Source: Pseudomonadota bacterium
GTDB lineage: Bacteria; Myxococcota_A; UBA9160; SZUA-336
Reading direction: 5' to 3'
Assembly (NCBI GenBank): GCA_003247575.1
Contig: QJZC01000018.1
Location: forward strand, 30,186-94,185
Length of the DNA: 64,000 nucleotides
Positions 52,834-61,544 of this stretch are shown here, one piece after another. The notes beneath the pieces were generated by a model. The model made no database searches. It saw only the letters and a list, made by a program, of their open reading frames with translations, and had not been told where the DNA came from. Both the position numbers and the translations under genes were made by a program. The number at the start of each line of letters is the position of its first letter. Position 1 is the stretch's first letter.

Positions 52834-54045
52834 ATGAGCGATTTCTACCAAGCCGGTTCGATCAGCACGCTGCATCGGCTCGGAGAGCCGGATATCTCGC
52901 GCACGGAAGCGGAGCTCAAGAGCTTCGCGCGCGAGCGACCGATGGTGCTCGTGCTGCCCTGTCTGCACACCGAGATCCATGGGCCCGGGCTGCGCCGAAT
53001 CCATGAAGCCCTGCGCGAGGTTTCCTACCTGCACCGGGTGATCGTCAGTGTTTCTGGCACCGAGAGCGGTGAGGAGTTCAAGGCCGTCTGCCGGTTCTTC
53101 CGCGATCTGCCCGAGGTGACCTGCATCTGGGGGAGCGGTCCCACGGTCGGCGAGTTGCTCGAGGGACTCAAGCCGCACGGCCTCGACGCGGGGCCTGATG
53201 GGAAGGGACGCGCCGTGTGGATCGGCGCTGGCTATGCACTCGCCGCTGGCGAGGGGCATGGCCTGGTCTTCCACGATTGCGACGTTCTCACGTATGACCG
53301 GGAGCTCCTCGCGCGCCTATGCTTTCCGATCATTCATCCCAACCTCGATTACGACTTCTGCAAAGGATACTACGGCCGCGCCACCGATCGGCTACACGGA
53401 AGGGTGACGCGGTTGTTTCTGTCGCCGCTCCTGCGCTCGCTGATGCGAACGCTCGGGCGGCTTCCCTTGCTCGAATTCCTGGAGTCCTTTCGGTACCCGC
53501 TTGCCGGTGAGTTCGCGCTCAAGCTGGGCTTGGTACGCCAGGTGCGGATCCCGAGCGATTGGGGGCTCGAGATCGGGATGCTCGCCGAGGTGTTCAGGAA
53601 TGCCTCGCCCCAGCGAGTCTGTCAGGTGGAGCTTTGCGACCACTACGACCACCGGCATCGGGCGCTGTCGCGGGAGGATCCGTCCAAGGGACTGCACCGC
53701 ATGGTGATCGACATCGCCACGTCTCTGTTCCGCAATCTCGCCAGCGTCGGTGTCCAGTTCGACGCCGGCTTCTTGAACACGGCCTGTGCCACCTACCTGC
53801 GCGAGGCGCAGCATGCCGTCGGAGCGTATGCCGACGACGCGCTGATCAATGGGCTGCTCTTCGACCAGCACGACGAGGAAGTCATGATCGAGACTTTCGT
53901 CGCGGCACTGCGAGGGGCGGGCTTGGCGTTCGTACGGGATCCGTGGGGCGCGCCTCCGATTCCGAACTGGCACCGGGTGATTGCGGCACAGCCTCACTTT
54001 CTAGCGGATCTGAGGCACGCGGCGGCGCTCGACCTGGCTCGCTGA
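52834..54045 (+). CDS. Glucosyl-3-phosphoglycerate synthase-like glycosyltransferase (GT81-like)
   Basis: A 403-residue retaining GT-A enzyme. VLVLPCLHTEIHGPGLRRIH opens the nucleotide fold, GKGRAVWIGAGYALA is the GpgS-type loop, and FHDCDVLTYD is the DxD metal motif. FRYPLAGEFALKLGL and IPSDWGLEIGMLAEVF match the acceptor region, and VELCDHYDHRHRAL supplies histidines. It probably transfers glucose or mannose to 3-phosphoglycerate to make a compatible-solute precursor. No phosphatase partner is adjacent. It is convergent with the next gene by six bases. Confidence 0.85.
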   Translation: MSDFYQAGSISTLHRLGEPDISRTEAELKSFARERPMVLVLPCLHTEIHGPGLRRIHEALREVSYLHRVIVSVSGTESGEEFKAVCRFFRDLPEVTCIWGSGPTVGELLEGLKPHGLDAGPDGKGRAVWIGAGYALAAGEGHGLVFHDCDVLTYDRELLARLCFPIIHPNLDYDFCKGYYGRATDRLHGRVTRLFLSPLLRSLMRTLGRLPLLEFLESFRYPLAGEFALKLGLVRQVRIPSDWGLEIGMLAEVFRNASPQRVCQVELCDHYDHRHRALSREDPSKGLHRMVIDIATSLFRNLASVGVQFDAGFLNTACATYLREAQHAVGAYADDALINGLLFDQHDEEVMIETFVAALRGAGLAFVRDPWGAPPIPNWHRVIAAQPHFLADLRHAAALDLAR

Positions 54046-54051
54046 CCTGCG

Positions 54052-55068
54052 TCAGCACGGGGAGCGCAGGCGCTCCGCGAACCACGCGGCAGCATCCTCC
54101 CCGTTGAGCACCTGTAGTCCGACTCCGGGAGGGCTGTCGAAGCAGCGGACGACGCGTCCGTGGATCATGAACGGCTCTGCGCTGCCAAAGCGAAGGGCGA
54201 CGCCGATGTAGGTGCCCGAGTCGAGTCGGACGAGGCCTGGGACGAACAGGGCTTCCTTGTGAATCTGCTTCATGAACAGGGTGCCCAGGTCCTCGGGAGT
54301 GGCGATCCGGAGTTCGAGCTCCATCTCCATGCGCGGACGCGCCGTGCCCACCGCTGACTGCCGCGCCTCATCGAGTGAGACTTGGCCGGCGCGCGCCTGA
54401 TGGATGACTTCATCGTGGGACAGGAACCGGACGGCGAAGCCACCCGGTGTGTCGGCGCGTGCCTGCTGACATCGGACGACGCTCGCTTCGACGAAGAGGG
54501 AACGCACACCGAGAAATTCGAGGTGCAAGGAGCTGCCTACCCGAGCGAGCTGGTCGGACTCGATGAAGGCCCCGTCGGCGCTCAGATCTCTCGTCCAGGC
54601 GCAGAGATCCACCCCACCCCCAAAGGCACGTACCGGCAGGCTGCGTAGATCGCGGCGTGCCGAGCGCCGCTCGTTGGGCGCGTCCTTGGCCACCGTGGGA
54701 GGAACTATCCCAAGGGGCAAGGTCACTTCACGCGTGGAGTCACTTTCGGACTGGTCGCACAGAGCGCTGTAGAGCGCAAAGAAGCTTGGGCCGATCTCCG
54801 TCAGCCGCACGTCGATCCCGCGAACTCGCTCGTTTCCGATGAAGCACTCGTACCGGGAGCGTTCGACGATCCCCTGCTGAGATTCCCGTGTCGAGCTGGT
54901 CGACGTCGCGACCTGAAGCACTACTTCCATTCCGACCTTTGGTGTCTGATCGGTTTCGACGAAGCAGCGAGAAAGTGAGCAGGTCCGCATGCGCGCGGAG
55001 TGAGCTTTCCCCTGCACCAGCAGGGTGCAGCCTAGGTCGCACGAGGTAGGCTGGCCGCCCGTTGTCAC
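54052..55068 (-). CDS. Triple PilZ-like domain protein
   Basis: A 338-residue protein with three consecutive PilZ-like barrels. The middle one is canonical (ERRSARRDLRSLPVR, then RDLSADGAFIES), so it can be expected to bind cyclic-di-GMP. The N-terminal (MRTCSLSRCFVETDQTPKVG) and C-terminal (LGTLFMKQIHKEALFVPG) modules lack RxxxR and look degenerate. The GTG at 55068 has AGGAG six bases upstream, better than the longer frame to 55107. It is divergent from a large hybrid kinase. Confidence 0.8.
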   Translation of the reverse strand: MTTGGQPTSCDLGCTLLVQGKAHSARMRTCSLSRCFVETDQTPKVGMEVVLQVATSTSSTRESQQGIVERSRYECFIGNERVRGIDVRLTEIGPSFFALYSALCDQSESDSTREVTLPLGIVPPTVAKDAPNERRSARRDLRSLPVRAFGGGVDLCAWTRDLSADGAFIESDQLARVGSSLHLEFLGVRSLFVEASVVRCQQARADTPGGFAVRFLSHDEVIHQARAGQVSLDEARQSAVGTARPRMEMELELRIATPEDLGTLFMKQIHKEALFVPGLVRLDSGTYIGVALRFGSAEPFMIHGRVVRCFDSPPGVGLQVLNGEDAAAWFAERLRSPC

Positions 55069-55407
55069 GTTCGTCTCCTGAGGAGGATCAAGCCGATTCA
55101 GATTCACAGATCGTCAGAGCAGACGGCAGACTTCAGCCTCACGGGACACCTAGACGATCCAGGTGTGCGTCTTGGCAGCAGGATTCATGCTCTTCGGCCG
55201 TCTCGAGTAACTCCGATCCGTCGCGAGCAGACCTGAACGTGCTGACGACGCAAGTTTGCCTGGAATCCCTCATCTGAGGATGCTGGCTGCCGCCGCTTTA
55301 AGTGGTGCCGATGTGCGGCCGATAGGCGACTCCAGTGCGGTCGGATCTGGCCGAGGGAGAGGCAGATTCACGAGCGGGAGAAGGGGCTCGAGCAACATCC
55401 GCGTCCC
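55069..55407. other. Divergent region upstream of the hybrid kinases
   Basis: A 339-base gap between the triple-PilZ gene and the first hybrid kinase. I see no ORF with family resemblance, no correctly spaced sigma-54 (-24/-12) element despite a TTGGCAGC, and no RNA gene. It must contain the promoters of both genes. Confidence 0.3.
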
Positions 55408-58400
55408 ATGACAGTACCGCCGATAGAGTCCGAACGACCGCTGCGTCGTTCCCGCGCACATTGGTTGAGCTCACGCATCGGACTCACGGGCCGGACCCTC
55501 CTGGCAGGTGCTGCAGCTTGTGCGCTGTTGGTTGCCGCGTGTGGAATTCAGCTGACCTCGATGGCAGGGGCCTGGGCAGAGCTACACAGGTCGCGCATCG
55601 AGACGAGACTCGAGCTCGATGCTGCGAATTTGGCTGACCGAATAGCGAGTTTCAGGGATAGCCTCGGTATCTGGGTTCGCCAGCCGGAACTGAGCACGCT
55701 GCTCGAGCAGGCGCACTCCGACCCCACCGGGGTGGCGAGCGCCCGACTACGCGCGCTCGCGGAGCATTTCTTCAGGTCGCACGAGGGGATCCTCGATCTA
55801 CGCATCCATGTGTCTGTTGGAAAAGGGGAGCTCGATATCGGTCGCCCGCTGCTGGTGCTCAGGCGTGGCGTCGAAGCAGACGAGGTCCAGTCGTTCGAGC
55901 GCGAGTCTGACCGAGGTGCGGCTGTCCGAGTTGCGGCACTCGTACGTGAGATCGCACCAGCGAGTGCTCGACAGGTGGTGCTGGACGACGTCCGGCTGGC
56001 GCGGTGGCGCGGGCGGATCCAAACCCCATGGATCGCGTCCCTGCAGGGGCTGGCCCCCATCCTCGAGTCGGAGGCCGGGGAGTTGCAGAACCCAGTAGGC
56101 GCACTCGTGGTCACGCTGGATCTCTCGGAGAGCTTCGGCGCACGACCTCCGAATGCTGCACAGGGCGGTGTCCGCTACATCGTGAACGAGAGAGGAGACT
56201 ACCTCGCTCATCCCGAGCCAGGGAAGGTCTTCGGGTTCGAGTTCGGGCACTCGCGCAAGTGTCAGAGCGACTGGGTCGGCGTCGGCGACGCGCTGTCCGC
56301 GCTACCAGGAAGCCCGGCGCTGAGCTCGTTCGAGACGCGTACGCCAGAGGGAAGCGCTCGCGGGCTGATGGCGCGCGTCCGCTTCGACCCTGATCGTCCC
56401 GAGCGCTTCCTCGGGCTGTTGCAGCTCGTCTCCGATTCCGAGGCGGCGCTTCTGGGGCGCGGCCCGCTGTACGGGGGGCTCGCGGCCATCGGTGCCCTCG
56501 CGTGTGTACTTCTGGCTGGAATCGGTTGGGGTGTCCGGCGCTTCGCCGGCTGCTTGGAGGCACTTCGGCAGGCATTGGACGAGACGGACGGTCCTTCGGT
56601 CGAGGCCGCTGTTGCGAGCTGGATGCCTCCTGAGCTTACGGCGATTGGCTACAAAACCCAAAAGGTTCTGGCATGCCTCGCGGATCAACGCGAGCTGCTC
56701 CACGAGAGCGAGGTTCGCATGCGAGGCGTCACGGAGACCCGCTCCGTCGGAATCGTGACCATCGATGCCTGTGGGGTCGTACAGTCGGCCAATGCCACAG
56801 TCGCCGACCTCTTCGGGCGCCAGCTCGAAGAGCTCGTCGGGCGGAACATCTCGGCGCTCATGCCGCCGAAAGAGGCGCGGGAGCATGACGGCTATCTGGC
56901 GCAGTACTTCGAGACCGGTGTCAGCAGCGTCATTGGCAGAGGGCGAGAAGTCGAGGGGCTACACGTAGATGGCACTCGCATTCCCTTACTGCTCTCTGTC
57001 GGGCGTTTCGAGATCAGAGGAAGGACCTATTTCACGGGGATCCTTCGCGAAATCGGCGAGCTCAAGGCGAAGGAGAGAGCTCTGGAGCAGGCCAATTCAC
57101 GGCTCCAGGCGCAAGCCGAACTCCAGTCCAACGTGGCCGTGCTCGCGAGCATGGCCCAGGAAGCGGGCGCACTCGACGAGCTCGCGCGCAAGACCCTGCG
57201 GGAGGTGATGCGCGTAACCTCGGCAGACGCGGGTGCGTTTCATCTCGTGGAGGAGGACGGAATCGTGACGCTCGCGAGCTGGGCGTTCGACGCGGCACGT
57301 GGGCCGCGACGGCGCTTCGAGCTGCGCGAGGGGCTCGTGGGCCAGTGTGTCGCCGAGGGGCAGCCACTGCGTGTCGACGAGTGTCCGCGTCACTACTTCC
57401 GCATTGGGTCGGGACTTGGGAGCGCCGAGCCGCTCCGCCTCTTGTTCGTTCCGATCGCGTGGCGAGGCAGAACGGTCGGTGTGTTGGAGATGGCGAGCTT
57501 CGAGCGGATCGACTCGGACTTCGGACGCTATCTCGAGCATGCCTGCGGTGTCCTCGGATCGGCGATCCACTCGGGTGTGTTGCGGGATGCACAGCAGCAC
57601 CTGCTGGTCGAGACCCAGAAGCAAGCGCGGACTCTCCAGCAGAAGCAGCGGGAGCTCAGTGTTGCGAATGCAGAGCTCGGAGCACAGGCAGACGAGCTCC
57701 GCGGTTCACGCGAGGAGCTTCAGGAGGTCAATCGTGCGCTGGCGGAGCAGGCGGAGACGGTAGAGCGCGAGCGAGAACTGCTCGCGCGTCAGAACGCCGA
57801 GCTCGACCTGGCGCGGGGGAAGCTGGAGGAGCGAGCGGAGGTGCTCGCGGCCGCGAGCCGATACAAGTCGGAGTTCCTGGCCAACATGTCGCACGAGCTC
57901 CGCACCCCGCTGAACAGCAGTCTGATTCTTGCACAGCTCCTGAGCGACAACCCAGATGGGAATCTCACCGAGCCGCAGGTCGAGTTTGCGCGCACGATCC
58001 TTGCTGCCGGACGCGATCTCCTGCGCCTGATCGACGACATTCTGGATCTGGCCAAGGTCGAAGCAGGCAAGCTCTCGTTCGAGGTCTCGAGCGTCTCCGT
58101 TGCGGCGGTCGTACGGGACGTGGAACGAGTCTTCGCGCCGCTAGCGGCACAGGGAAATCTCTCATTCAGCGTCGAGCGAGACTCGGAACATGTCTCGCAT
58201 ATCTACACCGACGGGAATCGGCTTTCGCAGATCCTACGAAATCTCCTTGGCAATGCCTTCAAGTTCTCCATGGAAGGCAGCATCTCGCTGCGAGTCTGCG
58301 GACCCGAGGCATGCCCGGAGGGAGCTGCCATTGGGTTTGCCGTGTCGGATACCGGATGTGGAGTTCCTGAGGATCAGCTCGACGAGATCTTCGAAGCCTT

Positions 58401-59496
58401 CAAGCAGCTCGATGGATCGAGCTCACGGTGCTACGGGGGCGCGGGGTTGGGGCTCTCGATCTCGCGCGAACTCGCGCATGCGCTCGGGGGCGAGATCCGT
58501 GTCGAGAGCCGCCTCGGGGTGGGCAGCACCTTCGCTCTGTACCTACCGGAGGCAGCGCCCGAGGCTCTCGGGTCCGCAGCTCCGGGATTGGGGAACGTCG
58601 TGCTCGGTGCTTCATCCGACGAAAGTTCGGGAAGACCAGGGATCGTCTCGGCTCGACTCGATGCTGTACCGCCTCGTGTATTGCTGGTCGAGCACGACGA
58701 CGAGAAGCGTAGGGAGATCGCGAGTCTGCTGCGCCGCCTCGCGATCGAGCTCCAGGTCGTGGAGGTCAGCAGCTCCAACGAGGCGCAGGCTTGCCTTGCC
58801 GAGCGTCGCGTCGGGGCTTGCATTGTCGAGCTGGGGCTTCCAGACAGCAGTGCTTTCGAGCTGATCGAGGGGATCTGCACCGGGGAGGTCGATACGAGCG
58901 TGCTCATGCTCTATACGGGCATCGAGCTCGATCGCGATCAGATAGGGAAGCTCGCGCGTGTAGCCCAGCACTCACGCGTGCGGGCGATCTGCGCGCCCGA
59001 TCGGCTCGCATCTGAGCTCGGACGGGAACTGCGGGTTGGGATCGGAGATGCGCTGGCCAATCGTGATGGCAAGTCCGAGCTCGATGTCTCGAGCTGGGAG
59101 ATCGCCACTGGCAGAGAAGACTTCTCCGGGCGGTGTGTCCTACTCGTCGATGACGACATGCGCAACGTATTTGCCCTGTCGGAGGTCTTGGAGCGAACGG
59201 GCATCGAGGTCGTCCCGGCTGCGAACGGCTCGGATGCGCTGGCCAAGCTGGAGTCTCATCCACGAATTGACCTCGTGCTCCTCGACGTGATGATGCCGGT
59301 GATGGATGGATTCGAAGCGACCCGGCGGATTCGCATGAATCCGCGCTTCCGCGACTTGCCGGTAGTCGCTCTGACCGCGAAGGCGATGAAGGGGGACCGT
59401 GAGCGCTGTCTCGATGAGGGTGCCAACGACTATCTACCGAAGCCGGTCGATGTGGGGTGCTTGCTCGAGACACTGCGTAGGTGGCTAGTGCCCTGA
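55408..59496 (+). CDS. Membrane hybrid histidine kinase with two receivers (first degenerate)
   Basis: A 1362-residue sensor kinase. An N-terminal helix (TLLAGAAACALLVAACG) and a second membrane segment (LAAIGALACVLLAGIGWG) flank a Cache-like periplasmic domain. A PAS domain (GIVTIDACGVVQSANATVADLFGR, in part), a GAF domain and a coiled coil follow. The HisKA box holds H829 (NMSHELRTPLN), and the ATPase has DGNRLSQILRNLLGNAFKFS-type N-box, DTGCGVP and GGAGLGLSIS. The first receiver has E1141 in place of the phospho-Asp and lacks the conserved Lys. The second is intact (LVLLDVMMPVMDG, D1293). The start is an ATG with no clear Shine-Dalgarno. Confidence 0.93.
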   Translation: MTVPPIESERPLRRSRAHWLSSRIGLTGRTLLAGAAACALLVAACGIQLTSMAGAWAELHRSRIETRLELDAANLADRIASFRDSLGIWVRQPELSTLLEQAHSDPTGVASARLRALAEHFFRSHEGILDLRIHVSVGKGELDIGRPLLVLRRGVEADEVQSFERESDRGAAVRVAALVREIAPASARQVVLDDVRLARWRGRIQTPWIASLQGLAPILESEAGELQNPVGALVVTLDLSESFGARPPNAAQGGVRYIVNERGDYLAHPEPGKVFGFEFGHSRKCQSDWVGVGDALSALPGSPALSSFETRTPEGSARGLMARVRFDPDRPERFLGLLQLVSDSEAALLGRGPLYGGLAAIGALACVLLAGIGWGVRRFAGCLEALRQALDETDGPSVEAAVASWMPPELTAIGYKTQKVLACLADQRELLHESEVRMRGVTETRSVGIVTIDACGVVQSANATVADLFGRQLEELVGRNISALMPPKEAREHDGYLAQYFETGVSSVIGRGREVEGLHVDGTRIPLLLSVGRFEIRGRTYFTGILREIGELKAKERALEQANSRLQAQAELQSNVAVLASMAQEAGALDELARKTLREVMRVTSADAGAFHLVEEDGIVTLASWAFDAARGPRRRFELREGLVGQCVAEGQPLRVDECPRHYFRIGSGLGSAEPLRLLFVPIAWRGRTVGVLEMASFERIDSDFGRYLEHACGVLGSAIHSGVLRDAQQHLLVETQKQARTLQQKQRELSVANAELGAQADELRGSREELQEVNRALAEQAETVERERELLARQNAELDLARGKLEERAEVLAAASRYKSEFLANMSHELRTPLNSSLILAQLLSDNPDGNLTEPQVEFARTILAAGRDLLRLIDDILDLAKVEAGKLSFEVSSVSVAAVVRDVERVFAPLAAQGNLSFSVERDSEHVSHIYTDGNRLSQILRNLLGNAFKFSMEGSISLRVCGPEACPEGAAIGFAVSDTGCGVPEDQLDEIFEAFKQLDGSSSRCYGGAGLGLSISRELAHALGGEIRVESRLGVGSTFALYLPEAAPEALGSAAPGLGNVVLGASSDESSGRPGIVSARLDAVPPRVLLVEHDDEKRREIASLLRRLAIELQVVEVSSSNEAQACLAERRVGACIVELGLPDSSAFELIEGICTGEVDTSVLMLYTGIELDRDQIGKLARVAQHSRVRAICAPDRLASELGRELRVGIGDALANRDGKSELDVSSWEIATGREDFSGRCVLLVDDDMRNVFALSEVLERTGIEVVPAANGSDALAKLESHPRIDLVLLDVMMPVMDGFEATRRIRMNPRFRDLPVVALTAKAMKGDRERCLDEGANDYLPKPVDVGCLLETLRRWLVP

Positions 59497-59547
59497 CCGA
59501 GGGTGCGCCAGCACCGAGCGGCTGCTAGCACGTAGTTTCGATCAACC

Positions 59548-61320
59548 ATGGCGAAGGAAGCCTTGATGGATGCAAGCATTGCCCTGAGAGGACACGCGAA
59601 AGCGACGAAGGCAAGCGGTTCCGTCGACCGGGAGCTGTCTGTGCTGCTGGTAGACGATGATCCCGACAGCCTCGTCGCACTGGAAGCCTTGTTGCTGGAT
59701 GGCCCCTGGAATGTGGAGAGAGCTCGGTCTGGGGAGGAGGCCCTGCGTCTGCTCTGCTCGATCGACTGTGGCCTGGTCGTCCTGGATGTGCGTATGCCTT
59801 CGATGGACGGCTTCGAGGTCGCACGCCTGATGCGGCGTACGCGGAGGACGCAGCAGATCCCCATCCTGTTTCTCACGGGCCTCGAGCCGCAGCCGGAGCT
59901 GCAGCTGGAGGGGCTCAGACTGGGGGGTGTGGACTGTGTGAGAAAGACGACTCCCGCGCCCGTCTTGCGCGCGAAGGTCGAACGTCTGATGTCTCTTTCA
60001 CAGGGAAAGCATGAACTCGAGCATCTGTCCGCTAGACTGGCCCAGGAAAAGGAGGTCCTCGAGCGCGCGAACCGCGAGCTCGAAGCGTTCGCATACTCTG
60101 CAGCTCACGATCTGAGCGCACCACTACGCCAGATCGAACAGTATCTACAGCTCGTCCAGCGCAGGTCTTGCTCTGGTATCGACGAGGATTCGACGCGCTG
60201 GCTCGGTCGAGCGTCCGAGTCCGCACGGCGGCTCACCCAGACGATCCACGGGCTGCTCGACTTCGCGCGCATGGATCATGCGTCGCCCATGAATCACAAC
60301 ATATCCGGGAACGAGGTCGTGAACGAGGCAGCTGCGAATCTCTCGCTCGTATTCGATCAGCTGGGGGGGCGTCTCGATGTCGGCACTCTGCCGCTGCTGC
60401 TGGGACCGCGGGTCCAGCTCGTGCGTCTGTTCCAGAACCTCTTCGAGAACTCCCTCAAGTTCGCTGGCGAGGCGCCGCCTCGCATCCAGCTCGATGCGCG
60501 GGTGCAGGGGGCACGCGTATACTTCACCGTCAGCGACAACGGCCGTGGAATTCCCGAGGGCGTGCAGGCGACGGTCTTCGATCTGTTCTCCCGTGGAGCC
60601 GAGCCCGACGATGGCCGGGGCTCGGGAATCGGACTCGCGAGCTGCAAGCGCATCGTCGAGCGGCTCGGGGGGCAGATTCGTCTGGATCCGACGACTCGCC
60701 GCGGGACCACGTTCTGCTTCGATCTCCCCGCTGCCGAAGGTCAGACTGCGGCATTCAAAAGGCTGGATTCCAAGGTCATCGAGGCCGAGGTGGGACCCTC
60801 TAGCGAGCCGCACGCAGACTTAGCCGACCCTCTGTGGGAGCACGCAAGTGGGGAGGAAGAGCGAGCTGTACCCCAAACTCGCGTGAGTCCGCTCCCGCTG
60901 AGGGTGCTGATCATCCATGACTCGCCCGACGAGCGAGCGGGCATACGGCGGGAGCTCTGTAGGATGTCGGACCCACTCGACGTGAGCGAGGCGCCCGATG
61001 GGCACGTCGGCATCGAGCTCTACGAGCAGTGTCCGTTCGCCTGTGTGATCCTGAGTGACTCACTGCCGGGAATCGCAAGTACGGAGGTGATCCGCCGGCT
61101 CTTGAGGCTCGATGCAGACGTGCGCATCCTGGCAACCTCCCGCCGGCGCGATGATCAATGGCGGCGCGAGCTGATGCACTCGGGCGCGGTCGCCACCTTC
61201 TCGCCGCTCGAGCTGAGAGAGCTGGGGCGGCTGCAAGGACTCCTGCGGCGTGCTACGCGCGGGACGGCAGTGGCCGACGCGAGCCCGACTTCGGGTCCCA
61301 CCAGCGAAGGGCGTTGCTAG
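59548..61320 (+). CDS. Cytoplasmic REC-HK-REC hybrid histidine kinase
   Basis: A 590-residue soluble kinase. The N-terminal receiver is complete (LLVDDDPD, D80 in VVLDVRMPSMDG, Lys in VRKTTP). A short coiled coil leads to a phytochrome-type HisKA with H187 (AYSAAHDLSAPLRQ), then an intact ATPase (FQNLFENSLKF, DNGRGIP, GRGSGIGLASCKRI). The C-terminal receiver keeps D504 (ILSDSLPG) but the conserved Lys position reads Ser (TFSPLE), so it may signal poorly. It lies about 50 bases after the first hybrid kinase and may take phosphate from it through the N-terminal receiver. Confidence 0.92.
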   Translation: MAKEALMDASIALRGHAKATKASGSVDRELSVLLVDDDPDSLVALEALLLDGPWNVERARSGEEALRLLCSIDCGLVVLDVRMPSMDGFEVARLMRRTRRTQQIPILFLTGLEPQPELQLEGLRLGGVDCVRKTTPAPVLRAKVERLMSLSQGKHELEHLSARLAQEKEVLERANRELEAFAYSAAHDLSAPLRQIEQYLQLVQRRSCSGIDEDSTRWLGRASESARRLTQTIHGLLDFARMDHASPMNHNISGNEVVNEAAANLSLVFDQLGGRLDVGTLPLLLGPRVQLVRLFQNLFENSLKFAGEAPPRIQLDARVQGARVYFTVSDNGRGIPEGVQATVFDLFSRGAEPDDGRGSGIGLASCKRIVERLGGQIRLDPTTRRGTTFCFDLPAAEGQTAAFKRLDSKVIEAEVGPSSEPHADLADPLWEHASGEEERAVPQTRVSPLPLRVLIIHDSPDERAGIRRELCRMSDPLDVSEAPDGHVGIELYEQCPFACVILSDSLPGIASTEVIRRLLRLDADVRILATSRRRDDQWRRELMHSGAVATFSPLELRELGRLQGLLRRATRGTAVADASPTSGPTSEGRC

Positions 61321-61544
61321 CGTAGTGAGGCTGACGCGAGTGAGCTCGCGGCATCCCGCAACGACGGAACGTGTTTGGAGCCTCTGCTGTGGGCGCAGGT
61401 TCGGTGTGGGGCATCGAGCTCGAACAGCGCACGCACTGCCTCCCGGCTGCACTCGCCGCGGGGCGATCTTGCTCCGTGGCAGCTGGCGAGTCGCAGGAGC
61501 TCGGAGGGTGCAGGTGAGATCGCGCTCTACCGATAGAGTCATCG

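Noticed and set aside
55108..55407. A sigma-54 promoter upstream of the first hybrid kinase
   Set aside because: TTGGCAGC is present, but the GC doublet is not at the required 10-base distance from GG.
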